The notes beneath the pieces were generated by a model. That model worked only from the letters and a program-made list of their open reading frames with translations, made no database searches and was not told the DNA's origin. Shown here piece after piece: positions 37,467 through 46,872 of a stretch of DNA of 64,000 nt (its first letter is position 1; each line of letters starts with the position of its first letter). The stretch is from Thalassomonas sp. RHCl1 (GTDB taxonomy: Bacteria > Pseudomonadota > Gammaproteobacteria > Enterobacterales > Alteromonadaceae). The position numbers and the translations under genes were made by a program. The stretch covers positions 620,001-684,000 of the forward strand of contig NZ_CANDNZ010000002.1 in NCBI RefSeq assembly GCF_947387555.1, written 5' to 3'.

Positions 37467-37874
37467 ATGAAACTCTTTAGTACCGATTCCATTTGCTACG
37501 GATGGTTGTGTAAGCAAAGCTACCTGTATTTGCAGTATGGCAAGTACGACTCGGCCTTAGTGTTATTGCAGGCCCTGCACGGGTTGCTGGTAAATGATAC
37601 CCAGGTGTTAAAAATGCTTTGTTATGCCAGCACCCGGGCAAAACGTTTTGACCTTGCCCAGGCCTATCTGGCCAAGCTTGCCAACAACCCGGCATTCGAG
37701 CCGGCAAAGTGGCCACAATATTATTTGCTTTATAGCCAGGTTTTACACGCGGTCAACGAAAACTCCCGGGCTCAGGCGATGTTAGCGCATTACCAGGAAG
37801 AAATGAGCCAGGAAGAAAAGAGTCAGCAGCAAATAAATGCACCGGAAAAAGAGCAGCCCAGTGCTGTCAACTAA
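37467..37874 (+). CDS. sctY: T3SS chaperone SctY (YscY family)
   Basis: 135 residues, TPR-like helices (SYLYLQYGKYDSALVLLQAL, then FDLAQAYLAKLAN) as in YscY, the chaperone of YscX and SctV ligand. The sequence starts with three consecutive possible starts (GTG 37461, ATG 37464, ATG 37467); AGGAAGG directly upstream favours one of the ATGs. The C-terminal ~25 residues are a Glu/Gln-rich extension beyond the usual 114 residues. Confidence 0.83.
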   Translation: MKLFSTDSICYGWLCKQSYLYLQYGKYDSALVLLQALHGLLVNDTQVLKMLCYASTRAKRFDLAQAYLAKLANNPAFEPAKWPQYYLLYSQVLHAVNENSRAQAMLAHYQEEMSQEEKSQQQINAPEKEQPSAVN

Positions 37875-37908
37875 TCCTCCCAGTTAACTTGCTATAGAGA
37901 AATAAATT

Positions 37909-39996
37909 ATGAACCTAGGCTCTGTGCTTAAAGTCGCCAATACCATAGGAGAGCGCAAAGATTTAATGCTGGCTTTCCTGCTTATCGGCGTTGTTTTTAT
38001 GATGATCTTACCTATGCCTACCGGGTTGGTGGATGTGCTGATCGCCGTTAATATCGGGATCTCTATCATTATGCTGATGCTGGCAGTGTATATCAGCTCG
38101 CCGCTGGAATTTTCCTCTTTTCCCGCGGTGCTGTTATTAACCACCTTGTTTCGTCTGGCGTTGTCTATTACCACCACCCGTTTGATTTTATTGCAGGCGG
38201 ATGCCGGGATGATAGTAACCGCCTTTGGTAATTTCGTGGTCGGCGGTAACCTGGTGGTGGGGATAGTAATCTTCCTGATCATTACCATAGTACAGTTTAT
38301 GGTGATCACCAAAGGTTCGGAGCGGGTGGCCGAGGTCAGTGCCCGATTTTCCCTGGATGCCATGCCGGGTAAACAAATGAGTATCGACGGCGATATGCGC
38401 GCCGGTGTTATCGACATGGATGAAGCGAGCGCAAGGCGCGGCGTGGTTGAAAAAGAAAGCCAGTTGTATGGTTCAATGGACGGCGCGATGAAGTTCGTTA
38501 AAGGGGATGCCATTGCCGGTTTGATCATTATCGTGGTGAATATTTTAGGCGGGATCAGTATCGGTGTTGCCCAAAGAGGCATGTCTGCCGGTGACGCGCT
38601 GGAGCTATATGCGATTTTAACCGTAGGCGACGGCTTGATTTCTCAAATTCCGGCGCTGCTTATCTCCATCACCGCAGGTTTTATCGTTACCCGGGTAACC
38701 CAGGAAGAGTCCCAGGATCTGGGTAATGATATCGGCGGACAAATTATTTCCAAACCCAATGCCCTGATGATAGGGGCGGTGATCATGATGATCTTTGGTG
38801 TCGTGCCCGGCTTCCCGCTGGTGACCTTTTTCACCCTGGCGGCCATTTTTGGCGCCACCGGTTTCTGGTTATCACGCAAAGAAAAGTCAGGGGAAGAAAG
38901 TTTTGACAGCAGCGGCAATGCCACTATGGCGCCTTCGGGGCAAAAGCCGGTGAAAAAAGATTTATCCGCCCAGGAAGAATTTGCCTTAACCATGCCGCTA
39001 TTGGTGGATGTTGCCGCCAATACCGAAGCCTTTATTGACCGTAATCAGCTTAATGACGACCTGCTTAAGGTCCGCCGGGCGCTTTATCTGGATTTAGGTG
39101 TGCCGTTTCCCGGCATGCACTTAAGGTTTAACCAGAGCTTACCGGATAATGAATACCGCATCATGTTGCATGAAGTGCCTATTGCCAGCGGCAGCTTACG
39201 TGAGTCATCCGTGTTGGTGATAGGCCAGCGCAAGCAGCTTGATTTGTTGGGGCTGAATTATGATATGGACGATAAAATCCTCAGTCCCCAGGTCTGTTAC
39301 TGGGTGGCGGAGCAGGATACCGATAAGCTTGACGGTATTGGCCTGTCTTACTTACATATTACCCAGATCCTGACTTATCACCTGTCCCATGTATTGAAGA
39401 GGTATTCGGAAGAGTTTGTCGGTATCCAGGAAACCCGTTATCTGTTGGAGAAAATGGAAGAAAACTTTGGTGAGCTGGTCAGGGAAGCACAACGTATCGT
39501 GCCGCTGCAAAAAATTACCGATGTCCTGCAGCGCTTGGTGTCCGAAGGGGTGTCCATCCGTAACCTGCGTCTTATCCTCGAATCCATCGTTGAATGGGGA
39601 CCGAAAGAAAAGGATGTGGTGACTTTAGTGGAATATATCCGCTCAAACTTGAAACGGCAGATCAGCTACAAATACAGCAACGGGCAAAATATGCTGCCGG
39701 TGTATCTGCTGGAAAATCAGCTGGAAGAGACCATACGCGGGGCGATCAGACAGACTTCTTCCGGGGCATATCTGGCGCTTGATCCGAAAGTCACCAACCA
39801 GTTTATCCAGTCGGTGAAACGTAATGTCGGCAATATCAATGAAATGAGTGTCAAACCCGTGCTATTGGCTTCTATGGATATCCGTCGTTATATTCGCAAG
39901 CTGCTGGAGTTGGAGTTATATGATCTGTCCATCTTGTCCCACCAGGATCTTACTAAAGAGATCACCATCCAGCCCCTGGGGCGCATAGACATTTAG
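37909..39996 (+). CDS. sctV: T3SS export gate protein SctV (LcrD/YscV family)
   Basis: 695-residue FlhA/LcrD protein. The N-terminal half has about eight membrane helices and the FHIPEP-type signature region with [26 protein letters not shown] (about residues 143–165). The C-terminal ~330 residues form the nonameric cytoplasmic ring that docks chaperone–substrate complexes and SctX/SctY. Length matches LcrD (704). It is the last gene of the operon; the following ~830 bases are non-coding up to the ECF sigma genes. Confidence 0.97.
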   Translation: MNLGSVLKVANTIGERKDLMLAFLLIGVVFMMILPMPTGLVDVLIAVNIGISIIMLMLAVYISSPLEFSSFPAVLLLTTLFRLALSITTTRLILLQADAGMIVTAFGNFVVGGNLVVGIVIFLIITIVQFMVITKGSERVAEVSARFSLDAMPGKQMSIDGDMRAGVIDMDEASARRGVVEKESQLYGSMDGAMKFVKGDAIAGLIIIVVNILGGISIGVAQRGMSAGDALELYAILTVGDGLISQIPALLISITAGFIVTRVTQEESQDLGNDIGGQIISKPNALMIGAVIMMIFGVVPGFPLVTFFTLAAIFGATGFWLSRKEKSGEESFDSSGNATMAPSGQKPVKKDLSAQEEFALTMPLLVDVAANTEAFIDRNQLNDDLLKVRRALYLDLGVPFPGMHLRFNQSLPDNEYRIMLHEVPIASGSLRESSVLVIGQRKQLDLLGLNYDMDDKILSPQVCYWVAEQDTDKLDGIGLSYLHITQILTYHLSHVLKRYSEEFVGIQETRYLLEKMEENFGELVREAQRIVPLQKITDVLQRLVSEGVSIRNLRLILESIVEWGPKEKDVVTLVEYIRSNLKRQISYKYSNGQNMLPVYLLENQLEETIRGAIRQTSSGAYLALDPKVTNQFIQSVKRNVGNINEMSVKPVLLASMDIRRYIRKLLELELYDLSILSHQDLTKEITIQPLGRIDI

Positions 39997-40829
39997 GGGG
40001 AAATAGCAGACAGGGGGTAGCCAAAGTTTCCGGTTATCTCCTGTTTGTTTTGTTTACCTGAACCTTGTGTGGAGAAAATCAACAAGGCAACAGTTGAATA
40101 TGCCCCAGATTGTGTCCGTCTGGTTTTGCATATCAAGCCATTTTCTTTTATTCGAAGTGCCTCTCTTTAAAAAAATCTGCAAAAGTCGGTAAATAATTTA
40201 GGAGTAAACGCCATTAAAGGGCTGCTTATCTCTGGATTTGCTCTTTGCTTAATCGCTTGTACTCGATATTTTTCCGCTTTTTTACCGTTAATTTCGCCGG
40301 AAACAAAAAATTTTTGCCTGTTTCTTAAAATAAATGATCAAAATGACAAAAAATTTTTACGGGGAACATTGACGATTATTCACTTTCATTGCGCATTTTC
40401 ATCGAAAATAGCAACAAATGTGCAAATGCCTGTATCTGTCAGCGCTTTTTTGTTACTAACCTATGAAACCATCATAAAAATAGGTACTTACGACTAATTA
40501 TCCGGGTTCTGTCCCGGATACCCGGGCGGGCAGAATTCTGCGGTCGTTCAAATAGTGAACGATATCTGTACTCAGACTATTCTGGTCATGCCAGCGGATG
40601 TCTTATTCTCGGCATTTTCCTGCATTTTTCTTGCAAATTTCCTCCATATTCTTCCTTTTTTCCTCCACTTTCTTCCTAAGTCTTTACGTATTGCTTACAC
40701 ATTTGTTTTAGATACTTTCTCCGACTGAGGGACTTCACCACGAAGTGCCTATTAATAACAGAGCCAAGGTATGAGGGAACAAGAGTTAAGTTCCGCACCG
40801 GGTTCAAGGAAAATAAACGGAGTTTAATT
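39997..40829. promoter_or_regulatory. Long regulatory region upstream of the ECF sigma gene pair
   Basis: 833 non-coding bases. A weak variant of the shared T3SS motif (AAC 40467–40469, 14 bases, GTAC then TTAC) is followed by three closely packed dyads: ATCCGGG/CCCGGAT (40500–40519, which can alternatively pair CCGGGT with ACCCGG at 40502–40525), the palindrome GCAGAATTCTGC (40530–40541), and CGTTCA/TGAACG (40545–40561). Then comes a pyrimidine-rich tract of ~80 bases (about 40610–40690, repeats of TTCCTCC/TTCTTCC). The decamer CGAAGTGCCT occurs at 40153 and 40741. Together this suggests a long structured leader; the function is inferred. Confidence 0.5.
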
Positions 40830-41450
40830 ATGTTGAATCAAGCCCCCAAAAATCTTGAAAATGAAAACGAATTAATCGAACTATCTAAAGCCGGTAATGC
40901 CAATGCATTAAATGAATTAATGGCGCACTACCAAACCCGCATCTACAGCTTCATCATGGCCAAAGGCATCAAGTGCCATCACGATATAGAAGATCTGGTT
41001 CAGGATACCTTTATCCAGATTTATAAAAGCATCCGCAGCTTCGAGTTTCGCTCCAAGTTCTCCAGCTGGGTGTTGGGCATCGCCCTGAATATCGTGCGCA
41101 ACCATGTAAACCGCTCGGTTCAGTACAAGTACAACTTTGTTGATGTCGCCGACACCGTTTTACAAGATGAAAACACCAACAGTGAACCTGAGCAGGCGCT
41201 GATGTCCAAGCAAAGCCTGGCAACCGTCAATGCCCAGATCCAAACCTTACCGGAACATTTAAGCGAATGTCTGCAACTGACCTGTGTTCAGGGGATCAGC
41301 TATTCCCTGGCGGCCAATAAACTGGCCTTGTCTGTGGCTAACCTGAAAACGCGTTTGTTCCGTGCCCGCAAAGAACTTAAGCATAAGATCTGCGAGTCAC
41401 TTTCGATGACGAAACAGCCGGATCTACATACTTCGATATTTTCTATTTAA
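40830..41450 (+). CDS. ECF-type RNA polymerase sigma factor (copy 1)
   Basis: 206 residues. Region 2 is clear: NALNELMAHYQTRIYSFIMA, then IEDLVQDTFIQIYKSIRSFE and FSSWVLGIALNIVRNHVNRS (residues ~20–95). Region 4 is a helix-turn-helix (ISYSLAANKLALSVANLKTR, then LFRARKELKH). No anti-sigma factor gene is adjacent. It is nearly identical to the next gene in region 2 and much less so elsewhere. It is placed between sctV and the needle/secretin operon, so it likely directs RNA polymerase to T3SS promoters, analogous to HrpL in plant pathogens. Preceded by ACGGAG. Confidence 0.85.
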   Translation: MLNQAPKNLENENELIELSKAGNANALNELMAHYQTRIYSFIMAKGIKCHHDIEDLVQDTFIQIYKSIRSFEFRSKFSSWVLGIALNIVRNHVNRSVQYKYNFVDVADTVLQDENTNSEPEQALMSKQSLATVNAQIQTLPEHLSECLQLTCVQGISYSLAANKLALSVANLKTRLFRARKELKHKICESLSMTKQPDLHTSIFSI

Positions 41451-41584
41451 CCCTGCTGATGGCGCCAAAAGAGCAAAGCAGCAGGCTCTGAGTGATGACT
41501 ACAGAGCAAGACTTATTTAACCGATAAGCCTGACCTTTATAAGAAATAGCAAAACAGAAAATTGAACAAAAATGGAGTTTAGCC

Positions 41585-42139
41585 ATGCTTAACCAAACCA
41601 ATCCAGCAAATGAATCAGAACTGATCAAAAAATCTAAAGACGGCAATGGCAGTGCACTAGAGCAATTATTACGTCACTATAAATCCAGAATACACAGCTT
41701 CATTCTTTCCAAAGGCATTAAGTGTCACCATGATGTTGAGGATCTGGTGCAGGATACCTTTATCCAGATATATAAGAGCATTACCAGCTTTGAGTTTCGC
41801 TCCAAGTTTTCCAGTTGGGTGCTGGGCATTGCCCTGAATATCGTGCGCAACCATTTAAACCGCTCGGCCCAGTACAAATACAATTTTGTCGATGCCTCAG
41901 ATACGCCATTAGTTGATGACAATGTCGGCAATGAACCCGACCGCGACCTGGCGGCAAAAAGTGCCTATCAAGACGTGAACAAACAAATACAAAAGCTGCC
42001 GACGCAGTTAAGCGAGTGTTTGCAGATGATTTGCATCGACGGCCTAAGTTACGCCGATACCGCCAATACCCTGGCCATTTCGGTTTCCAGTCTTAAAAGC
42101 CGGATTTTCAGGGCACGTAAAGAGCTGAGCTATTGTTAG
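41585..42139 (+). CDS. ECF-type RNA polymerase sigma factor (copy 2, tandem duplicate)
   Basis: 184 residues. From about residue 44 to 105 it matches copy 1 almost residue for residue (GIKCHHDVEDLVQDTFIQIY, FEFRSKFSSWVLGIALNIVR), and the DNA there is also very similar, pointing to recent duplication or gene conversion. The N-terminal ~30 residues, the linker between regions 2 and 4, and region 4 (LSYADTANTLAISVSSLKSR) differ more. It lacks the 20-residue tail of copy 1. It may recognise the same −10 element but a different −35 element. The ~135-base gap between the copies has a dyad near 41453–41490 but no shared promoter motif. Confidence 0.85.
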   Translation: MLNQTNPANESELIKKSKDGNGSALEQLLRHYKSRIHSFILSKGIKCHHDVEDLVQDTFIQIYKSITSFEFRSKFSSWVLGIALNIVRNHLNRSAQYKYNFVDASDTPLVDDNVGNEPDRDLAAKSAYQDVNKQIQKLPTQLSECLQMICIDGLSYADTANTLAISVSSLKSRIFRARKELSYC

Positions 42140-42220
42140 TAAAATCAGGTGCCTGGCGGCATAGCGAATGTCGCCGGTGAAAATATTTGTTCGTTAAGCG
42201 CTTATTTAGCAAAAAATAAA

Positions 42221-42246
42221 AACTTTTTTACGCAGCCGTTACTAAC
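42221..42246 (+). promoter_or_regulatory. Shared T3SS promoter motif upstream of the yscB-like/sctC operon
   Basis: AAACTTTTTT, eight bases, CCGTTACTA: AAC (42222–42224)–N14–GTTAC (42239–42243). One base shorter than the other copies. It lies about 95 bases upstream of the first ATG of the needle/secretin operon. Confidence 0.62.
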
Positions 42247-42335
42247 TAGTTAATAGCCATATTTGGACAGCTAATTTCTCTGACAAGCAAGGGCTTAACA
42301 AGAGAGTTGCAATGCAGCAATAAAATGGATTCATT

Positions 42336-42767
42336 ATGATTTTAGACAACTTCGTCGACACCCTTTGTGAAAAGTACAATTTCGCCCGCTTTAACAGCCA
42401 GATTGCCGATCTGGGACAGGAGGCTTATACCCTGATCTGTGATGATCTTAACCTGCGCTATTTTGAAGCCTCGGGTAAATTCCATTTAACGGCAAAAGTT
42501 GTTGAATTACCCGATGATGAGCGTGAGCAAAGCGAGCTGTTGCAGCGTTACCTGAAGATGGCGTTAACCTATATCAAACGCTACCCGGTTGCCATTGCGA
42601 TTGAGGGCAGCGAACTTATTGCCTTTTACCAGTTATCGGTGAGAAATATCGAATATGGCCAGTTTGAGTCGGTAGTGGAAGAGTTTCTTAATGCCGTAGC
42701 CTTTTTTCAACAATCAGAATCGGATGAAGTGGAAATCTCCCGTCCGGCGATGATGATCCACCCGTAA
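42336..42767 (+). CDS. YscB-like class I T3SS chaperone (CesT fold)
   Basis: 143 residues, acidic, with the CesT chaperone pattern: N-terminal helix MILDNFVDTLCEKYNF, strands including GKFHLTAKVVELP, and a helix VEEFLNAVAFFQQ near the end. It directly precedes sctC, the same place as yscB in Yersinia, whose product pairs with SycN on YopN. First gene of a ten-gene operon running to sctL. Confidence 0.72.
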   Translation: MILDNFVDTLCEKYNFARFNSQIADLGQEAYTLICDDLNLRYFEASGKFHLTAKVVELPDDEREQSELLQRYLKMALTYIKRYPVAIAIEGSELIAFYQLSVRNIEYGQFESVVEEFLNAVAFFQQSESDEVEISRPAMMIHP

Positions 42768-42791
42768 TTTTCCGGCACAGAAGGATCTATA

Positions 42792-44438
42792 ATGACTTTT
42801 TTACGTTACAGCTTAATCTTACTTATTTTGTTCGCTTTGCCGGCCCTGAGCTCCCAGCCAGACTGGAAAGGACAGAAATACGGTTATATGGCCAGCGGCG
42901 AAACCTTAAAGGAAATTTTGCGGGAGTTTGCCTCCAGTTATGGGATTCCCGCCAATGTCAGCGATTCGCTGGATATGCCCATTAACGGTAATTTTCCGGA
43001 AAACACGGCGGAGAACATCTTAAAGCAGTTATCTGCCATCAGTAATATGACCTGGTACTACGACGGCCATATGCTGCACTTTTACCGTACCGACGAGTCG
43101 GAAAGTGCCGTAGTGCAGTTAAAATATATCAGCACCCAAGATTTATACCAGACCATGCGGGTGTTGCCCTGGTGGCAGCTCAATGCCCAGTGGACCGCGC
43201 TGGAGCAGCAAAAATTGATCTTTGTCGCCGGTGCGCCGAAATTCGTGGAAATGGTGGTCAAAGTAGCGGCCATGCTGGATAAGGAAGTGCGCAAGCAGCA
43301 CGAAGATAAGTTCGTGATCTCCACCTTTCGCCTGCAATATGCCAGTGCCATCGATTACACCTATAACTACCGTGGCCAGGAAAAGCAGGTCCCCGGGGTA
43401 TTAAGCCTGTTAACCAATACCATCTCAGGCAACCAGACCGGGCAGGTGACGCAGGTGAGAACGCCAATGCCGACCATGCAGGGCCGCTTGCCGCTATCAC
43501 CGGCTAAGGCCGGCAATAAAGGGCAAAACAGCCCGGATAGCCAAGCTCTCCCTTTTGCGGAAGAAGAGCCGACAGGCCCCGGCGGCATCAAGCCTTTTAT
43601 TAAAGCCGACCACCGCCTTAATGCCATTGTCATCGGGGACACCCAGGCCAACGTCGAGACCTACGGCGAATTGATCAAGTCCCTGGATGTACCGCTGGAT
43701 CAAATAGAAGTGAATGTCACTATGGTTAACATTCAAAGCGACGATTTAAGCGAGCTCGGAGTGGACTGGCAATATACCAGTAATGATTATGCCGTGAATG
43801 TCGGTGATATCTCAAGTACAGGCAGCCTGGCAAGCGGCGAGCTGCAACTCATCGCCGGTGCTGCAGGTAACCTGGTCAGCAAGATCCGGGCGCTGGCCAC
43901 GGAAGGTAAGGCAAAAATTACCTCTCAGCCCTCGGTATTGACCCTGGACAACTATGAAGCGGTGCTTGATAACAGCAATACCTTTTATGTGCGTTTATCC
44001 GGTGAAGACGTTGTCGATCTCTTTCCGGTCACTGTCGGCACCCTGGTACGGGTAACCCCGCATATTCAAAGGACACTTGACGGTGAAGCGGTGCGCATGG
44101 ATATCCAGATTGAAGACGGTCAGCAAACGGAGCAGAGCGTTGATGGTATTCCGGTGATCAGCAATACCCTGATCAATACCCAGGCGGTGATCGGCAAAAA
44201 CCAGAGCCTGCTTATTGGTGGTTATTACTTTGACTCAGAAGGGGAGTCGGTAAGCAAGGTACCTTTACTGCACAGAATTCCACTGCTGGGCAATCTGTTT
44301 AAAAGTACCTCGAAAACCTCGGTGAAAATGCTCAGGCTGTTTTTAATTTCACCACATGTGGTCCAGGCATCGGATATCGCCATGGATAAGCAGGGGGCGC
44401 AGCTAAATACCCCGTCCAATTTTAAACTAATCAAGTAA
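42792..44438 (+). CDS. sctC: T3SS outer-membrane secretin SctC (YscC family)
   Basis: 548 residues. Signal peptide at the N-terminus (LILLILFALPALSSQ). N0/N1/N3 periplasmic domains span ~30–330 (GETLKEILREFASSYGIPAN, then FVISTFRLQYASAIDYTYNY). The secretin barrel follows from ~330 with KITSQPSVLTLDNYEAVLDN, LVRVTPHIQ and SVSKVPLLHRIPLLGNLFKS near the C-terminus. It forms the outer ring of the basal body. Somewhat shorter than YscC (607). No dedicated pilotin gene is recognised next to it. Confidence 0.95.
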   Translation: MTFLRYSLILLILFALPALSSQPDWKGQKYGYMASGETLKEILREFASSYGIPANVSDSLDMPINGNFPENTAENILKQLSAISNMTWYYDGHMLHFYRTDESESAVVQLKYISTQDLYQTMRVLPWWQLNAQWTALEQQKLIFVAGAPKFVEMVVKVAAMLDKEVRKQHEDKFVISTFRLQYASAIDYTYNYRGQEKQVPGVLSLLTNTISGNQTGQVTQVRTPMPTMQGRLPLSPAKAGNKGQNSPDSQALPFAEEEPTGPGGIKPFIKADHRLNAIVIGDTQANVETYGELIKSLDVPLDQIEVNVTMVNIQSDDLSELGVDWQYTSNDYAVNVGDISSTGSLASGELQLIAGAAGNLVSKIRALATEGKAKITSQPSVLTLDNYEAVLDNSNTFYVRLSGEDVVDLFPVTVGTLVRVTPHIQRTLDGEAVRMDIQIEDGQQTEQSVDGIPVISNTLINTQAVIGKNQSLLIGGYYFDSEGESVSKVPLLHRIPLLGNLFKSTSKTSVKMLRLFLISPHVVQASDIAMDKQGAQLNTPSNFKLIK

Positions 44439-44451
44439 CGGAGTACCCAAG

Positions 44452-45951
44452 ATGGCGTTAGCATCTCCACAAGAGCATGGTTTATCCGCCAGCGGCATTG
44501 GCCATGACGACCTGACTGCTCAGGCACCGGTCTCACTGGATCAAGAGCTGGAGCAAAAGCAGGAGCAGGAACAAGTAGCAGGCGAGAGCGGACAATTCCT
44601 GGCGAAATGGACGCTGAAGATTTTATCCGGCGTGCATTTAGGGGCCGAAATTCCCCTCTACCACGGCAGTACCCGTTTAGGTAAAGGCGAAGATAACGAT
44701 ATCGTGTTATCCGGCGACAATCTGCCAGAGCATCTGCTGACCCTGGTGTGCAGCGAGGATGAGGTTTTTGTCGAAGGCTTAAGCGACCAGCAGGCCAACT
44801 ACCTGGCGGGTAAAGCCCTCTCGTTAGAAAAACAGGTGGTTAAACCCTTTGAAGTACTCACCCTAGGTTTACTGCACCTGGTCTATGGTCCTAAAAATGA
44901 AGCCTGGCCCGAGGTGGCGTTGCCGCAGCTGCAACAAGAGCAGCCAGAGCAAGAGCCGGAATCTGTTGAAGATGAGCAAAATGTTGAAGTTCCCGAGCAA
45001 GTGCAACAAGAGCAAGTTAGCCCCGAGAGCAACAAAACACGCTCTAAAATAGCTTTACCTTCGCTGGTGCTGGGCCTGACCCTTGCCTGCGGCGGTATGT
45101 TTCTGGGTTTTTCATCCCCCGGCAGCAGTGAACCGGCGCCGCTGAGTTTGGCAGAGCAAGGCCAGCAAGCGCAGCAAAGCTTGCAGCAGCAATTAACAGC
45201 AGCTGGCCTGGAGCAGCTTCACTTTAAAAAGCAAAACTTATCCCAGGGTAAAGCCCTGGTGCTGCAAGGCTATGTTGCCGATAACAAGCAGCAGGAACAA
45301 TTACAGCAACTTATTGCCGGGGCCGATTATCCGGTAAAAATGAATATTCGGGTTTTGTCGCAACTTTTTAATAACCTCAGTTACTTACTTAAGGTACTGG
45401 GTTATCCGAACCTGACAGTGCATTACGGTGAGCAGGCGGGAGATTTTGTTATCGGCGGTTACCTGAGTGATAACAGCCGTTGGGAAAACCTTAAAAGTAA
45501 GCTGGAGCGGGATGTCGCCGGGTTAGGTCACATCAGCGCCAATTTTGACACCCTGGCATCCAGGGCCACCTGGCTGAGAAACCGTTTATCGCAAGATGGT
45601 TTGGATAACCTGGCACTGGCAAAACAAGCGTCCGCCATTGTCGTTAGCGGTGAAATTGCCGCCGGTTCGCTGGCCAGTTGGCAGCAGATAGAGCAGGAAT
45701 TTAAACAGCGTTACCTGGGGTTACCCAAACTGGAATTTTCGGCGCAAAGAATAGAGAAAACCTTACAGGAGATCAAAGGCGTGAGCCTGGGCGCCGTGCC
45801 TTACATCACAACCGCCGACGGCAAACGGGTGATCACCGGCGGTAAACTGGCTGGCGGTTACCTGATTGAGTCCATAGGGCCGGACCGGGTGGTACTGAGT
45901 AAAGCAGGCAAGGCGATGATTTATCTTATCGGAGGGCAACACAATGAATAA
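44452..45951 (+). CDS. sctD: T3SS inner-membrane ring protein SctD (YscD family)
   Basis: 499 residues, longer than YscD (419). Residues ~50–140 are a cytoplasmic FHA domain (LSGVHLGAEIPLYHGSTRLG, then GEDNDIVLSG). A Glu/Gln-rich linker of ~45 residues follows, then one membrane helix (LVLGLTLACGGMFLGFSS, about 205–222) and a periplasmic part with ring-building BON-like modules. The extended acidic/Gln linker (QQEQPEQEPESVEDEQ) accounts for part of the extra length. It overlaps sctE by 8 bases. Confidence 0.9.
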   Translation: MALASPQEHGLSASGIGHDDLTAQAPVSLDQELEQKQEQEQVAGESGQFLAKWTLKILSGVHLGAEIPLYHGSTRLGKGEDNDIVLSGDNLPEHLLTLVCSEDEVFVEGLSDQQANYLAGKALSLEKQVVKPFEVLTLGLLHLVYGPKNEAWPEVALPQLQQEQPEQEPESVEDEQNVEVPEQVQQEQVSPESNKTRSKIALPSLVLGLTLACGGMFLGFSSPGSSEPAPLSLAEQGQQAQQSLQQQLTAAGLEQLHFKKQNLSQGKALVLQGYVADNKQQEQLQQLIAGADYPVKMNIRVLSQLFNNLSYLLKVLGYPNLTVHYGEQAGDFVIGGYLSDNSRWENLKSKLERDVAGLGHISANFDTLASRATWLRNRLSQDGLDNLALAKQASAIVVSGEIAAGSLASWQQIEQEFKQRYLGLPKLEFSAQRIEKTLQEIKGVSLGAVPYITTADGKRVITGGKLAGGYLIESIGPDRVVLSKAGKAMIYLIGGQHNE

Positions 45952-46171
45952 CTGGCTGAAAATACCGATGGAACATGAGATCAGTAAAGATTTTAACGGC
46001 CAGTTTATCGGCCGGCAAAAGCAGGTTTTTATGGACCGGGAAAGAAAGCTGAAACAGCAAATGGCCTGTGGCGGCACTGCCGAGCAATTTCGGCAACTGG
46101 AACTGGAAAAGCAGGCGTTAGCGGCGGCACTGGAAGTGATCGACAGTGTCTGGAACAAATTGCACCAGTAA
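45944..46171 (+). CDS. yscE: Needle chaperone YscE-like protein
   Basis: 75 residues, helical hairpin (FIGRQKQVFMDRERKLKQQM, then RQLELEKQALAAALEVIDSV). YscE and YscG together bind the needle subunit in the cytoplasm; length (YscE 66) and position between sctD and sctF match. It starts inside the sctD end (8-base overlap). Confidence 0.78.
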   Translation: MNNWLKIPMEHEISKDFNGQFIGRQKQVFMDRERKLKQQMACGGTAEQFRQLELEKQALAAALEVIDSVWNKLHQ

Positions 46172-46198
46172 AACTTTATATCAACCAAGGAGAATATT

Positions 46199-46420
46199 AT
46201 GAGCACCTTTAATACCGAAGCCATCACCAACAGCATGGGAAAATTGTTTGAAGAAAAAGATGCCAAGGTCAGGGAGACATCTGAGTTGGATCTCACCGAT
46301 ACCGGCAACTTGCTTAAATTCCAGCAAGCCATTGGTGAGTGGGGCAATGCCACCAGTTTAGCCAGTACCACCATGAAATCCTTAAGCGATGCCGTCAGCG
46401 GCGTTATCCAGAAAATGTAG
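46199..46420 (+). CDS. sctF: T3SS needle subunit SctF (YscF family)
   Basis: 73 residues, the expected needle monomer size. Two helices with a central turn; the C-terminal half (NLLKFQQAIGEWGNATSLAS, then MKSLSDAVSGVIQKM) shows the conserved QxxIxxWxxxxxxxS pattern of needle proteins. A strong AAGGAGAA precedes the ATG, consistent with high expression. Confidence 0.92.
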   Translation: MSTFNTEAITNSMGKLFEEKDAKVRETSELDLTDTGNLLKFQQAIGEWGNATSLASTTMKSLSDAVSGVIQKM

Positions 46421-46428
46421 GAGCGGTT

Positions 46429-46872
46429 ATGAATAACATCAGCGGGGTAGCACTGACTGGCGGGACAAAAACGAAAGAAATGTCCCAGTCACAAGTGCTG
46501 AAATCTTTAGCCGAAACCGGTTTGTTGGCGGTAACCCATGGTGAAATTGAGCAGGCGCAAACCATTTTTAATTACCTGCTTAATGTCCGCCCCGGTGCCT
46601 TTATCACCGATCTGGGCTTTGCCTTTATTGCCCTGAAGAAGAAGCAGTTTGCCACGGCGACCACTTTATTGCAGCGCCATAGCCAGAGCGAGCAGGACGG
46701 TGATTTTGCCCATGCCTTTCTTGCCCTGGTGTGTTATCTCAATAATGAAATGGCCCAGGGGCTGGCCTACAGCCGGCAGGCACAAGAGAGCAATAACCCG
46801 GCTGCCGCGCAGCTGGCCCGGGAATTGGCCGCAGAGATCGAATCAGCAGGAGAGAATCAGCATGACTACTGA
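46429..46872 (+). CDS. yscG: Needle chaperone YscG-like TPR protein
   Basis: 147 residues. The ATG at 46429 (MNNISGVALTGG) with AGGAGCGG upstream. TPR-like helices (ETGLLAVTHGEIEQAQTIFN, FVIALKKKQFATATTLLQRH-type repeat) as in YscG, which holds monomeric needle subunit together with YscE. A short N-terminal extension makes it longer than YscG (115). It overlaps sctI by 11 bases. Confidence 0.8.
   Translation: MNNISGVALTGGTKTKEMSQSQVLKSLAETGLLAVTHGEIEQAQTIFNYLLNVRPGAFITDLGFAFIALKKKQFATATTLLQRHSQSEQDGDFAHAFLALVCYLNNEMAQGLAYSRQAQESNNPAAAQLARELAAEIESAGENQHDY

Noticed and set aside
40153-40750. Decamer CGAAGTGCCT present at 40153 and 40741.
   Set aside because: Only two copies about 590 bases apart, with the flanks differing; not enough to call a repeat or operator.
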